From contig CABYEX010000004.1 of NCBI GenBank assembly GCA_902518075.1, positions 1 through 64,000 on the forward strand: a stretch of DNA of 64,000 nucleotides, in the 5' to 3' direction. Under the pieces are notes generated by a model. It was not told the origin of the DNA, did not search any database, and worked only from the letters and a program-made list of their open reading frames with translations. Position numbers and translations under genes: made by a program. The stretch comes from Halieaceae bacterium (GTDB taxonomy: Bacteria; Pseudomonadota; Gammaproteobacteria; Pseudomonadales; Halieaceae). This document shows, piece by piece, positions 16,064 through 24,946 of the stretch. Within the stretch, counting starts at the first letter, position 1. Each line of letters begins with the position of its first letter.

Positions 16064-17373
16064 GCGGCCGCTCCTGTTGTCTGGGGTTCCTCAAGGTCAC
16101 CGCCATGATCAGCGTTGGGGTCGAGGTAGATATCCTGATCGAGCTGGCCTTCCTGATGCGCGACGATCGTGGCCACGGTGGCGTCCCCTGTCACATTCAC
16201 CATGGTGCGCACCATGTCTAGGAAACGGTCTACACCGATAATCAGGGCAACGCCCTCTACCGGCAGACCCGCCTGCTGGAGCACCAGTGCCAATGTAATC
16301 AGCCCGACACCGGGTACCGCTGCGGTACCTATCGATGCTAGGGTGGCGGTCAGCACCACCATAAGGATTTGTCCGCTGGTCAGATCCACACCATAGACCT
16401 GAGCGATAAACACGGTAGCGACCCCCTGCATGATGGCGGTGCCATCCATATTGATAGTCGCGCCCAGCGGCACTGAGAAGCCAGCGACGCTTTTACTCAC
16501 ACCCAGACGCTTCTCCACCGTGCGCAGGGTGATCGGCAAGGTGGCACCGGAAGACGCCGTCGAGAACGCAAAGGCCCACACCCGGCGCATTTTTTGCAAC
16601 AGCACCGCGGGACTCAGACCGGTCAATGTTCTGAAGAGACTCGTGTACACCACCAGACCATGGAACAGGAGTACGCCAAGCAGGGTGAAGAAGTAGGCCG
16701 CCAGATCAACAATGGTGCCAAAACCCATGGTCGCGAAAAGCTTGGTCAGTAGCGCAAAAACGCCATAGGGCGCCAGCTCGATAAGGATGCCCACCATCTT
16801 CATCACAATCGCTTCCATGTCGCGAAACCAGTTCGCAATGCGCTCTCCCGCGTCGCCCGCCCGGGTCAGGGCGAAGCCCACCAGCAGAGCAAATACAATC
16901 ACCTGTAGCATCTGCCCTTCGGCCATAGCTTTGAAAGGGTTGCTGGGGAAGATGTTAACCAGGGTATCGGTTAGCGGGGGTGCCGCCTTGGCCTCATAGG
17001 CCGCCGAGGACATTGCCTCAACGCCCTTACCGGGGCCAATCAGCAGCGCCGCACTCAGGCCCAGCGTAACCGCCACGCAGGTGGTGAACAAATAAAGGCC
17101 AATGGTGCGGCCCGCAATGGAACCCATTCTGGAGCTGGTGCCAAGGGAGCTCATGCCACAGATGAGCGACACCATGACCAGCGGCACGACCAGCAGCTTC
17201 AGCGACGCGATAAAGATTCTGCCTAAGACGTCGAACAATCCCAGTATCACACCATTCTCGATAAACGCGTGTAGCCCACCCGCGGGATCCAACGCGCCCA
17301 TCAGCCACTCAAGCAGAGAACCGAGAACGATGCCCGCCAACATGGCGAGCAAGATGCGATTAGTCAGGGACAT
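16060..17373 (-). CDS. Dicarboxylate/amino acid:cation symporter (DAACS family)
   Basis: The 437-residue integral membrane protein has the hallmarks of GltP/DctA transporters: an N-terminal helix with AGIVLGSLL, the serine-rich re-entrant loop SSGATLPITLR, the NMDGTAIMQG motif on helix 7 and the second re-entrant loop with GTAAVPGVGLI. Family members move glutamate, aspartate or C4-dicarboxylates with protons or sodium across the inner membrane. The C-terminal 35 residues are hydrophilic. It starts one base after the stop of the small lipoprotein gene and ends overlapping the hydrolase gene. The exact substrate cannot be read from the sequence. Confidence 0.93.
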   Translation of the reverse strand: MSLTNRILLAMLAGIVLGSLLEWLMGALDPAGGLHAFIENGVILGLFDVLGRIFIASLKLLVVPLVMVSLICGMSSLGTSSRMGSIAGRTIGLYLFTTCVAVTLGLSAALLIGPGKGVEAMSSAAYEAKAAPPLTDTLVNIFPSNPFKAMAEGQMLQVIVFALLVGFALTRAGDAGERIANWFRDMEAIVMKMVGILIELAPYGVFALLTKLFATMGFGTIVDLAAYFFTLLGVLLFHGLVVYTSLFRTLTGLSPAVLLQKMRRVWAFAFSTASSGATLPITLRTVEKRLGVSKSVAGFSVPLGATINMDGTAIMQGVATVFIAQVYGVDLTSGQILMVVLTATLASIGTAAVPGVGLITLALVLQQAGLPVEGVALIIGVDRFLDMVRTMVNVTGDATVATIVAHQEGQLDQDIYLDPNADHGGDLEEPQTTGAAA

Positions 17374-17374
17374 G

Positions 17375-17644
17375 CTATTCCTCGCAGGTTTCGGGGTGCC
17401 AGGCGGTTACGGTCACATCTGCGCAGGCATTACAGGGTGAGGCGTAGCCGGCCACCTCACCCGTGCTGCGTCGGGCACACACCGGGTCATAAATCATGGT
17501 GCAGACACTCGGTCGCTCGGCGTCGCAGGCCCGCCAGCCGCCAGCGCTAGGTGCAATGTCGCGACTTGGCGTTGAGGCACTGCACCCTGCCAACAGGATT
17601 GGCAGCAGCGTGAGAAAAAACAGGAGCAACCGACTAATACGCAT
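17375..17644 (-). CDS. Small lipoprotein with Kazal-like cysteine pattern
   Basis: The 89-residue product has lipobox LLAGC at about Cys21. The mature part of about 65 residues holds six further Cys in the order C-x-C-x-C-x-C-x-x-C-x-C, with YDPVCARR and YASPCNACAD. Tyr-x-Pro-Val-Cys followed by a Tyr-x-Ser/Asn-x-Cys is the core of Kazal-type protease-inhibitor folds, so a disulphide-bonded mini-domain exposed in the periplasm is likely. Whether it inhibits a protease is unknown. It lies between nagZ (44 bases) and the symporter (one base). Confidence 0.75.
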   Translation of the reverse strand: MRISRLLLFFLTLLPILLAGCSASTPSRDIAPSAGGWRACDAERPSVCTMIYDPVCARRSTGEVAGYASPCNACADVTVTAWHPETCEE

Positions 17645-17688
17645 CGGGCTATTGTAGGGAATCGCTCCCGCAATGCACCCCCGATCAC

Positions 17689-18711
17689 TCAGGCCAGCGA
17701 CTCCCGCCGCACGACCAATTCATCGATGCGCACGTTCAAGGCAGAGGAAGCCTGCGTGACACGAAGCGGTGCACAGGCGCGGGCGAGCCGCCTGGTGGCC
17801 TCCGCCGTCATGGCCGGCACCTGCTCGGCAATCCCCGCCATATCGTCGAGCCGGCCCCAGCAGTTGAGCGCAATATCACAACCTGCCGCCAGCACCGCTG
17901 CGGCGCGGGTCGGTATGTCTCCCGACAGAGCCTTCATATCCAGATCATCGCTGATCAGCAGCCCATCGAAACCCACATGTTGGCGAATTTGTTCCTGAAT
18001 CACGGTAGCAGACACACTGGCGCAATACTCGGCATCCCACGCCTCGTAGATGACATGTGCGGTCATGGCCATGGATGCATCAGCCAATGCAATAAAAGGT
18101 GCGCAGTCGGCAGCCAACTCACGCTCACTCACTGCCACCCGCGGTAGCGATTCGTGGGAGTCACTCAGTGCCCGGCCGTGTCCGGGGATATGCTTAATGA
18201 CGCCGGCTACACCCGCGAGCTGTAAACCGGCCAGACAGGCCCGCCCCATTTTGGCTACGATCTCTGGCGTCTGAGCGAAGGCACGATCTCCAATGATGTC
18301 GTGGGCGTCTGGCTGGGGCACATCGAGCACCGGCGCGCAGGTAACGTTGATACCCATCGCCGCCAGCTCCAGACCCAGCGCCTCATAATTGCACTGCACC
18401 CTGGCGATCGCGCGATCAAGATCTGACGACACCGGCGAGTCCGATACGCCGACCAATGCGGCGGCCGCGGGCCACGCCCGCCAGTGAGGTGGCCCTAGTC
18501 GCGCGATGCGCCCTCCCTCCTGGTCGATCAGGATCGGCAAGTCGTCGCGCCCCGCCAGATCGCGCAGGGAATCCGTCAAGGCACGCAGTTGCTGGGGGTT
18601 CTCGATATTGCGGGCAAACAGAATGTACCCCGCGGGGTTGGCGTCTTTGAAAAACGACTGCTCGTCCGCAGTCACATGCGCCCCCGACAGACCAAAGATC
18701 ACCGGTAGCAT
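17689..18711 (-). CDS. nagZ: Beta-N-acetylhexosaminidase, peptidoglycan recycling
   Basis: NagZ removes N-acetylglucosamine from anhydro-muropeptides in the cytoplasm during peptidoglycan recycling. The 340-residue product is a single-domain family 3 glycoside hydrolase with LIDQEGGRIARLG, VIKHIPGHGRALSDSHE (the His/Asp loop typical of NagZ) and LISDDLDMKALSG, where the first Asp after Ser is the nucleophile. I prefer ATG 18711; a GTG one codon upstream is also possible. It starts three bases after the SixA-like stop, so the two are co-transcribed. AnmK, AmgK and MurU genes elsewhere in this window belong to the same recycling route. Confidence 0.95.
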   Translation of the reverse strand: MLPVIFGLSGAHVTADEQSFFKDANPAGYILFARNIENPQQLRALTDSLRDLAGRDDLPILIDQEGGRIARLGPPHWRAWPAAAALVGVSDSPVSSDLDRAIARVQCNYEALGLELAAMGINVTCAPVLDVPQPDAHDIIGDRAFAQTPEIVAKMGRACLAGLQLAGVAGVIKHIPGHGRALSDSHESLPRVAVSERELAADCAPFIALADASMAMTAHVIYEAWDAEYCASVSATVIQEQIRQHVGFDGLLISDDLDMKALSGDIPTRAAAVLAAGCDIALNCWGRLDDMAGIAEQVPAMTAEATRRLARACAPLRVTQASSALNVRIDELVVRRESLA

Positions 18712-18714
18712 CAC

Positions 18715-19236
18715 TCAATGGCCCCCATCGCTTTGAGCCAGAGACTTGGGAAAGAGGTGATAAATGAGCTCGCCCTTCCCCTTGGCATCGGGCGCCTGCA
18801 ACCACTCATGGATGCAGATCGAGAGCTCTGCCCAACCCGTAGTGGGGAGATTGTCCAGCGTACCCGGACCTACAAGGAAATTGACCAGTTCAGTGAACGC
18901 CGGGTTGTGACCCACCAGCGCGAGGCTGTCGGTGTCATCGGACTGCGCCGCGATCCACCGCAGCACCTCCCGGTAGTCAAAGGTGTAGAGCGTAGGTGCC
19001 ATGATGCCATGCTGCAATTCCAACCCTGCCCAGCTTTGTTGCAGGGCGGCAAAGGTCTGCTGCGCACGCTTGGCGGGACTCACATGAAAGGTAATGGGAG
19101 ACAGGCGAGCGCTCAGTGCTTCGCCCATCCGGGGGGCATCACGCCGCCCCCGTCCATTCAATGGCCGCTCAGCATCGCTCAGAGACGGGTCATCCCAGCT
19201 CGATTTAGCGTGTCGTAGCAAATAGAGGTTCTTCAC
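18715..19236 (-). CDS. SixA-like histidine phosphatase
   Basis: The 173-residue product opens with NLYLLRHAKSSWDD, the RHx active-site motif of the histidine phosphatase superfamily in the RHAKS form seen in SixA. A second motif, LVGHNPAFTELVN, supplies the other catalytic His. SixA proteins dephosphorylate phosphohistidine on signalling or PTS proteins; the partner here is unknown. It starts at GTG 19236 with an AGGA ribosome-binding sequence just upstream on the - strand. The length is slightly above E. coli SixA. Confidence 0.88.
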   Translation of the reverse strand: MKNLYLLRHAKSSWDDPSLSDAERPLNGRGRRDAPRMGEALSARLSPITFHVSPAKRAQQTFAALQQSWAGLELQHGIMAPTLYTFDYREVLRWIAAQSDDTDSLALVGHNPAFTELVNFLVGPGTLDNLPTTGWAELSICIHEWLQAPDAKGKGELIYHLFPKSLAQSDGGH

Positions 19237-19257
19237 GCACTTCCTCAGAGACTCCCG

Positions 19258-19923
19258 CTATTCGCGGTATCGGCTCATCAGATCGGCTGCGGCCTCGACA
19301 CCCAGCAAAACGTCCAATGCGGCCTTCTCATCGTCAACCACTTCAATGAAATCAGTCTTGTGCAGGTCAATCAACTGCCGGGACCCCAGCTGCTCAGTGA
19401 ACCAGGTCAGCAACCCTGACCAGAACGCGCTTTCGACCAACACCATGGGGTGACGAGCGCCGCGATCAGTATGAAAGGCGACCAGCAGCTCCAGCAATTC
19501 ATCGGTGGTGCCAAAGCCACCGGGAAAGATGACGAAGCCCCGGGAGTAACGCGTAAGCATCATCTTGCGGATCGAAAAATGATGGAAGTGTAGTTGATGT
19601 GTCAGGTGCGGATTGGGGGTTTGCTCATAGGGCAGCTCGATATTGAGGCCCACCGAAATGCCATTCGCCTCGCGGGCCCCTCGGTTCACCGCTTCCATGA
19701 TGCCGGGCCCACCGCCGGTCAGCACCGGCAGACCGGCGCGACCCAGCCACGTTCCCAACCGCTCCGCGCACTGATAGGCGGCATCATCAGGAGCGGTTCG
19801 GGCACTGCCAAATACGGTGACGCCGCGGGGTAACTCGCTCAATAAACGAGTGGCTACGGATACATCTGTCTGGATCTGCGCCAGCAGTTGGGCATCCTGT
19901 TCGGGCGGATTGAGCTCAGGCAT
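19258..19923 (-). CDS. LOG-family protein (TIGR00730-like, putative nucleotide 5'-monophosphate phosphoribohydrolase)
   Basis: The 221-residue product carries the two LOG motifs: GGGPGIMEAVNRGA and PGGFGTTDELLE, in a Rossmann-type fold. Family members cleave cytokinin or other nucleoside monophosphates to base plus ribose 5-phosphate; many are mislabelled lysine decarboxylases. I take ATG 19923 as the start; an upstream extension would run through the end of tyrS in another frame and has no family similarity. With this start it overlaps tyrS by eight bases. The cellular substrate is not evident from context. Confidence 0.9.
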   Translation of the reverse strand: MPELNPPEQDAQLLAQIQTDVSVATRLLSELPRGVTVFGSARTAPDDAAYQCAERLGTWLGRAGLPVLTGGGPGIMEAVNRGAREANGISVGLNIELPYEQTPNPHLTHQLHFHHFSIRKMMLTRYSRGFVIFPGGFGTTDELLELLVAFHTDRGARHPMVLVESAFWSGLLTWFTEQLGSRQLIDLHKTDFIEVVDDEKAALDVLLGVEAAADLMSRYRE

Positions 19924-21208
19924 CCTCAACGAGGAGGTGATACTTCTTTTTGCCAAAGCGCACGAGGAAGAACCGGCCATGCAGCGCTCGCTGCGGCGCC
20001 AGCGCCTCCTCACAGGTCACCGTTGGTCCGCCTGTCACGGGCTGTCCGTTCACCAGAATAGCCTCTCGCGCCAGCGCGTCTTTGATTTGCTTGCCCGCCG
20101 CGACGCCGACCTGCGCCAAGAGCTGAGTAAATGTTGGCGGAACATCGCCCCTTTTGATCTTTTCAGCGGGCAGTCCATCCAAGGCCAATTGGGCAAGATC
20201 CGCCTCGCCCAGCGCGCTCGGATCCCCGGAGAACAGCGCCTCGGTAATGCGCTCGGCCGCGGTCAGTCCGGTGTCGCCGTGCACCAGACGGGTCACCTCT
20301 CGCGCCAGGATCTGCTGCGCCTCGAGCCGACCCGCGCGTTCCGCATCGGCCTGCTCAATCGCTGCAATCTCATCAACGGGCAAAAAGGTGAAGTAGCGGA
20401 GAAAGCGGTAGACATCGGCATCCGCCGTGCCCAACCAGAATTGATAAAAGGCATAGGGGGAGGTGCGATTGGCGTCTAGCCAAATGGTACCCGACTCGGT
20501 TTTACCAAACTTGGTGCCATCGGCTTTGGTCACGAGAGGCAGTGTTAAGCCGAAAACCTGGGCACCATGCAGACGGCGCGTGAGATCGATACCGCCGGTA
20601 ATGTTGCCCCATTGATCGGATCCCCCGATTTGCAGGCCACAGCCATGCAACCGATAGAGCTCTGAAAAATCGAAAGACTGAAGGATCATGTAGCTGAACT
20701 CGGTGAAGCTGATGCCGGCACCCTCACGATCGAGTCGCTGGCGGACCGACTCCTTGCCGATCATATTGTTCACCGAAAAATGCTTGCCAACGTCGCGCAA
20801 AAATCCGAGCACATCGATGTTGGCCGTCCAGTCCAGATTGTTCACCACCAACGCCGGGTCATCGCCAACGAAATTAATAAACTGGCTGACCTGCTCTCGA
20901 ATCTTTTCGACCCACCCCCCCACGACTTCGGGCGTATTCAGTTGTCGCTCCGAAGCCTTGAAGCTGGGGTCTCCAATCAAACCGGTGGCACCACCGACCA
21001 GGGCAATGGGGCGGTGACCAGCCTCCTGGAAGCGGCGGAGCACAAGTAATGGGACCAGAGAACCAATGTGCAGACTGTCCGCAGTGGGATCAAAGCCGCA
21101 ATAGAGGGTGCGCGGCGCGGCGGAGAGCCACAATTCGATCGCATCCTCACCCGCGACCTGGAAAATTAGGTCGCGCGCGCGCAGGTCATCTAGGAGTTCG
21201 CTGGACAT
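19916..21208 (-). CDS. tyrS: Tyrosyl-tRNA synthetase
   Basis: TyrS charges tRNA-Tyr. The 430-residue product has the class I signature LHIGSLVPLL, the tyrosine-binding QIGGSDQWGN stretch, and KFGKTESGT in place of KMSKS. The C-terminal S4-like RNA-binding domain includes DALAREAILVNGQPV. ATG 21208 (MSSELLDDL) is chosen because it fits the usual N-terminus; a longer frame to 21307 has no support. It heads a - strand chain leading to the LOG-like gene and on to nagZ. The 185 bases between it and the divergent mepM-like gene contain overlapping inverted repeats. Confidence 0.96.
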   Translation of the reverse strand: MSSELLDDLRARDLIFQVAGEDAIELWLSAAPRTLYCGFDPTADSLHIGSLVPLLVLRRFQEAGHRPIALVGGATGLIGDPSFKASERQLNTPEVVGGWVEKIREQVSQFINFVGDDPALVVNNLDWTANIDVLGFLRDVGKHFSVNNMIGKESVRQRLDREGAGISFTEFSYMILQSFDFSELYRLHGCGLQIGGSDQWGNITGGIDLTRRLHGAQVFGLTLPLVTKADGTKFGKTESGTIWLDANRTSPYAFYQFWLGTADADVYRFLRYFTFLPVDEIAAIEQADAERAGRLEAQQILAREVTRLVHGDTGLTAAERITEALFSGDPSALGEADLAQLALDGLPAEKIKRGDVPPTFTQLLAQVGVAAGKQIKDALAREAILVNGQPVTGGPTVTCEEALAPQRALHGRFFLVRFGKKKYHLLVEDA

Positions 21209-21262
21209 AATCGGCAGTGTGCTCTTTGCAAAAGCGGCGTCAATTTCGACTGAATCAAGGCG

Positions 21263-21328
21263 ATGCGGGAGTATCCCATAAACCGCCGGCCATGGGACCG
21301 GCAGCAATCCCGCATGGACTGCTGCCGG
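21263..21328. repeat. Two interleaved inverted repeats between tyrS and mepM-like gene
   Basis: Stem A pairs ATGCGGGA (21263-21270) with TCCCGCAT (21308-21315). Stem B pairs CCGGCAGCA (21298-21306) with TGCTGCCGG (21320-21328). All pairs are perfect. The right arm of A lies inside the loop of B and the left arm of B inside A, so in RNA they would form a pseudoknot or exclude one another. They lie upstream of both divergent genes, 55 to 120 bases before the tyrS start and 66 or more before the other. Confidence 0.6.
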
Positions 21329-21356
21329 CGCTATCCGAAGCCGGGATCGGGCCGTA

Positions 21357-21362
21357 TATAAT
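21357..21362 (+). promoter_or_regulatory. Possible -10 box for the mepM-like gene
   Basis: A perfect TATAAT lies 31 bases before ATG 21394. No good -35 hexamer is present at 16-18 bases upstream (TCCGAA at 17), so this is a weak or activator-dependent promoter at best. Confidence 0.35.
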
Positions 21363-21393
21363 GCCGAGCACGTCAGCGCAACGATAAACCGTC

Positions 21394-22740
21394 ATGTCGC
21401 GTAAACCCGTCCCTCAAGGGGCCAAACCACTATCTTTGCCAGAGCCGCCACTGCATCGCCGTCCACTGATCTGGATGGCGATGGTAGGCTCCCTGTTGCT
21501 GGTCATGGGGTTGTCGCTGTTAGGGCCCGAGCAGATAGACACGACGATCGCCGAGGCGGAGGGTGATGCGGATGGCTCAGCCAGAGAGATGTTAGGCGCC
21601 AGTCCCGCGCCCGAGGTGATCGAGGAGGCGCCGCTCAAACCTCAACGGCGAGACTTTATCGTGGGGGATGGCGACAACCTGAGCCTGATATTTAATCGCG
21701 CCGGCTTCACCGATACAGATCTATATCGGGTGGCGCGCGACAACGACGACCGCTCCCTCAGGCGGATCTACCCGGGAGAGACAATCAGTTTCCAATCGGA
21801 TACTGACGGTAATCTACTGATGCTTCAGCACGTGCAATCACCCCTTTTGACAACGGTCTATGAGCGGCAGGGCGACGCCTTCATTGCCTCAGACCTCACG
21901 AGAGTCCCCGAGCGTGTCGCGCGGGATGTCTCCATGACTATCGACAGCTCATTGTTTATCGCGGGTAGCGATGCCGGTCTGAGCGACGGCATGATCATGG
22001 AATTGGCAGGCATTTTTGGCGGTGTAATCGACTTTGTCATGGACCCCCGCACCGGCGACACCATCCATGTGCTCTTCGAGGAGCTCGTGCTGGACGGTGA
22101 GCGCTACGACGACGGCCCTATTCTGGCGGCCAGTTTTACTAATCGCGGCGAAACGTTTGAGGCCTATCGGTATACCGATTCAGAGGGTGACACCAGCTAC
22201 TACAACGAAGTCGGCGTCAGCATGCGCAAGGCCTTCCTGCTGGCACCGCTCGATTTCACCCGCGTTAGCTCAAACTTCAACCCGAACCGTCTGCATCCCA
22301 TTTATAAAACCCAGCGACCGCATCGCGGCACTGACTACGCCGCACCTCGCGGCACCCCGGTTTATGCGGCGGGCGACGGGCGAGTGATAGAGGCGGGCTA
22401 TACCCGGCCAAACGGCAACTATGTGTTCATTCAGCACGGGGAGCAGTTTGAGACCCACTACCTGCATCTGCACCGCCTCAAGGTGAAGAAAGGCGCGCGG
22501 GTGAAACAGGGCAACGAGATTGGCACCGTCGGCTCAACCGGCGCAGCGACGGGCGCCCATCTGCACTATGAATTTCTGGTGAATGGCGTGCATCGCAATC
22601 CCCGCACGGTGCACAAGATTCTGCCCAAAGCGCGATCGCTTCCCGAGGAGGAGTTGCCTCGCTACCTCGCCTCGATTCGGCAGACCGGTCAGCAGCTCGC
22701 CAGCCTTCGCAATTCACAGCAAGTGGCCCTCGCCGAGTGA
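21394..22740 (+). CDS. M23 murein DD-endopeptidase (MepM-like)
   Basis: The 448-residue product has an N-terminal membrane anchor at about 28-45, a LysM/OapA-like region (VGDGDNLSLIFNRAGF) near residue 90, and a C-terminal LytM zinc peptidase domain: HRGTDYAAPRGTPVYAAGDG, then HYLHLHRL and HLHYEFLVNG, which supply the His and Asp metal ligands. MepM-type enzymes cut D-Ala-mDAP cross-links so that peptidoglycan can expand. The gene is divergent from tyrS and overlaps the start of anmK by GTGA, an arrangement common in gammaproteobacteria that links wall cutting to recycling. Confidence 0.92.
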   Translation: MSRKPVPQGAKPLSLPEPPLHRRPLIWMAMVGSLLLVMGLSLLGPEQIDTTIAEAEGDADGSAREMLGASPAPEVIEEAPLKPQRRDFIVGDGDNLSLIFNRAGFTDTDLYRVARDNDDRSLRRIYPGETISFQSDTDGNLLMLQHVQSPLLTTVYERQGDAFIASDLTRVPERVARDVSMTIDSSLFIAGSDAGLSDGMIMELAGIFGGVIDFVMDPRTGDTIHVLFEELVLDGERYDDGPILAASFTNRGETFEAYRYTDSEGDTSYYNEVGVSMRKAFLLAPLDFTRVSSNFNPNRLHPIYKTQRPHRGTDYAAPRGTPVYAAGDGRVIEAGYTRPNGNYVFIQHGEQFETHYLHLHRLKVKKGARVKQGNEIGTVGSTGAATGAHLHYEFLVNGVHRNPRTVHKILPKARSLPEEELPRYLASIRQTGQQLASLRNSQQVALAE

Positions 22741-23831
22741 CGCAACCCTGCTTTATCGGCCTCATGTCGGGCACCAGTGCCGATGGCATCGATGCAGTGC
22801 TCATCACTACCGAAGGGGAGCAAAGCGAGCTGCTTGGCTCACATCACCGTCCGCTGCCCGCACCACTCCGGGACGAGATTTTGGCGTTTCGACAATCGGG
22901 GCCGGACGAACTACATCGGCTGGCCACACTCGATGTGCAGCTGGCCAAAGAATATGCGTCAGCCGTCTCGGCGTTATTGGATACGGCCCAGCTCGAGGCC
23001 GCTGCCGTGACGGCAATCGGGTGCCACGGCCAGACGATCCGACACCACCCAGAAGGTGACGCTCCCTATACACTACAAATCGGCGACCCGAATCGGCTTG
23101 CCGAACTAACCGGCATTACGGTGGTCTCCGACTTTCGACGCCGAGACATGGCCGCAGGCGGCCAGGGCGCCCCATTGGTGCCGGCTTTTCATCGCGCCCG
23201 GCTGGTAAGCACGGGGGTAGCCACTGCGGTGGTGAACATTGGCGGCATTGCCAACATCAGCCTGATCACGGCGGGTGGTGATGTCGCGGGGTGGGATACA
23301 GGCCCTGGCAACACCTTGATGGACGGCTGGATCGCGCAAAACCAGGGCGAACCATTTGATCGCAACGGCGAATGGGCGGCGAGCGGCATCATCATCGCAC
23401 CCTTGCTCAGCGCGTTACTGCAAGACCCCTACTTCGCCATGTGCCCCCCTAAAAGTACCGGCCCAGAGTATTTTCATCTCGATTGGTTGGCAGCGCACCT
23501 GAGTGGAGACGAGACACCGGCCGACGTGCAATGCACGCTGGCAGCGCTCACAGTGGAAAGCCTCGCCTCGGCGCTGGTGCAACAACCCCTCGATGTGGTG
23601 AGGATCTGTGGTGGAGGTGCCCGCAATACATGGCTAATGCAGCGGTTGAGCGATCGGCTAGGGGAAACGGCCGTGACGACCACCGAAGCCATCGGTGTGG
23701 ATCCAGAATGGGTCGAAGCCTGGGCTTTTGCCTGGCTCGCCGAGCAGACGCTTACCGGGCAGCCCGGCAACGTCCCGGCAGTGACCGGGGCAACAGGCTC
23801 TAGGGTGCTTGGAGGGGTTTTCCCTGCCTGA
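22737..23831 (+). CDS. anmK: Anhydro-N-acetylmuramic acid kinase
   Basis: AnmK phosphorylates and opens 1,6-anhydro-MurNAc, giving MurNAc-6-phosphate during wall recycling. The 364-residue product begins FIGLMSGTSADGIDAVL, the nucleotide-binding MSGTSxDGxD motif, and has GCHGQTIRH, NIGGIANIS and WDTGPGNTLMDGW, all typical of the family. It starts at GTG 22737, overlapping the previous stop by four bases. The 160 bases to the convergent erpA contain no clear terminator. Confidence 0.95.
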   Translation: MTQPCFIGLMSGTSADGIDAVLITTEGEQSELLGSHHRPLPAPLRDEILAFRQSGPDELHRLATLDVQLAKEYASAVSALLDTAQLEAAAVTAIGCHGQTIRHHPEGDAPYTLQIGDPNRLAELTGITVVSDFRRRDMAAGGQGAPLVPAFHRARLVSTGVATAVVNIGGIANISLITAGGDVAGWDTGPGNTLMDGWIAQNQGEPFDRNGEWAASGIIIAPLLSALLQDPYFAMCPPKSTGPEYFHLDWLAAHLSGDETPADVQCTLAALTVESLASALVQQPLDVVRICGGGARNTWLMQRLSDRLGETAVTTTEAIGVDPEWVEAWAFAWLAEQTLTGQPGNVPAVTGATGSRVLGGVFPA

Positions 23832-23991
23832 ACGCGTGACCTTTGACCTGCAGCAGAACCGACAAAACTTGCCTTGCAATGTTGTATGCGTTGGACCTGA
23901 GTAGAGACCTCACGCCAGGGCCGAGGCGATCAGGCCTTCCGGTCGCTTAGCGGAGGAGCCGTTGCAGCTGCGCTCAACTAGCTATAAAAGA

Positions 23992-24345
23992 TCAGATCGA
24001 AAAAGACGCACCGCAGCCGCAGGTGGTGGTCGCATTGGGATTTTTCACGACAAAGCGCGAGCCTTCCAAACCCTCGGAGTAATCGACTTCGCTGCCCACC
24101 AGATACTGGTAGCTCATGGCATCGATCAGCGCTGTCACGCCATCACGCTCGACCACCATGTCGTCCTCACTGACCGCCTCGTCAAATGAGAAACCGTACT
24201 GAAACCCTGAGCAGCCGCCGCCAGTGATGTAAACCCGGAGCTTGAGTTCAGGGTTGCCCTCGTCTTCGACTAAAGCACGGACCTTACTGACCGCGTTATC
24301 GCTAAGACGGATTTCGTTGGGGTCAAACGCTTCAACAACGCTCAT
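23992..24345 (-). CDS. erpA: Iron-sulfur cluster insertion protein (A-type carrier)
   Basis: The 117-residue product is an A-type Fe-S carrier with the three cluster-binding Cys in [13 protein letters not shown] and [10 protein letters not shown]. The N-terminus and the [15 protein letters not shown] stretch fit ErpA better than IscA, and the location next to argC and hemL-type genes (as in many gammaproteobacteria) supports this. ErpA delivers clusters to targets such as isoprenoid-synthesis enzymes. It lies downstream of the bactofilin gene on the same strand, 110 bases away. Confidence 0.93.
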   Translation of the reverse strand: MSVVEAFDPNEIRLSDNAVSKVRALVEDEGNPELKLRVYITGGGCSGFQYGFSFDEAVSEDDMVVERDGVTALIDAMSYQYLVGSEVDYSEGLEGSRFVVKNPNATTTCGCGASFSI

Positions 24346-24455
24346 GGATGCTCTCGTGCGCCCTAGTTGACTGCGGGCAGATCAGTCGCTTAGAAGTGCA
24401 CCGGAATCCGACCCCGAGCAATGGGCCGGGGGCGAGTTCCGGTAGCGGCAAAGGC

Positions 24456-24926
24456 TTAGCTAGAGGGCGGTGTCTCAACCGCTTTAGCCTCACGCTTCAC
24501 GGCCAAATCGTCGGTCACGTTGCTGGTGTGTCGTAATCCGCCATTGACCTTAGCACCCACTGCCATTTCGATCAGGTTGTAATACACGTCACCGTCGACA
24601 ACGGCCCGCTCAGCCAGCTCGAGACGCTCTGTCGCGTGGATATCGCCCTCAACATTACCGTTGATCATGGCATGCGGCACTTTCACCTCGCCAGTCACTT
24701 TGCCACCCTCGACGATACGCAGGATGGCCTCCTGCCCCGCCGCAGCCTGAATGCTGCCAGAGACTTCTCCTTCGATATCGAGATGACCGGTAAAAGTAAT
24801 GTCGCCTCTGACAGTGGTACCGGGCGAAATCAAAGTTGTTCTACCTGATGCTGAGTTCGTCACAACAGCCTCCTTTGGGTTACGCATGATGGCTCTTTTT
24901 TTTCCAGTGATCCTGTCTTTGATCAT
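24456..24926 (-). CDS. Bactofilin-family cytoskeletal protein
   Basis: The product (156 residues from ATG 24926, or 143 from ATG 24887) is a bactofilin: a central right-handed beta-helix with repeats such as ISPGTTVRGDITFTGHLDIEG and GGKVTGEVKVPHAMINGNV, flanked by short disordered ends. Bactofilins polymerise on the membrane without nucleotide and organise wall enzymes. A run of eight T (A on the coding strand) lies between the two candidate starts. The gene sits between the DUF6776 gene and erpA on the same strand, and the nearby mepM-like M23 gene is a plausible partner because bactofilins and M23 peptidases are often linked. Confidence 0.88.
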   Translation of the reverse strand: MIKDRITGKKRAIMRNPKEAVVTNSASGRTTLISPGTTVRGDITFTGHLDIEGEVSGSIQAAAGQEAILRIVEGGKVTGEVKVPHAMINGNVEGDIHATERLELAERAVVDGDVYYNLIEMAVGAKVNGGLRHTSNVTDDLAVKREAKAVETPPSS

Positions 24927-24946
24927 CGTCTCTTATTTCGGCTGAG

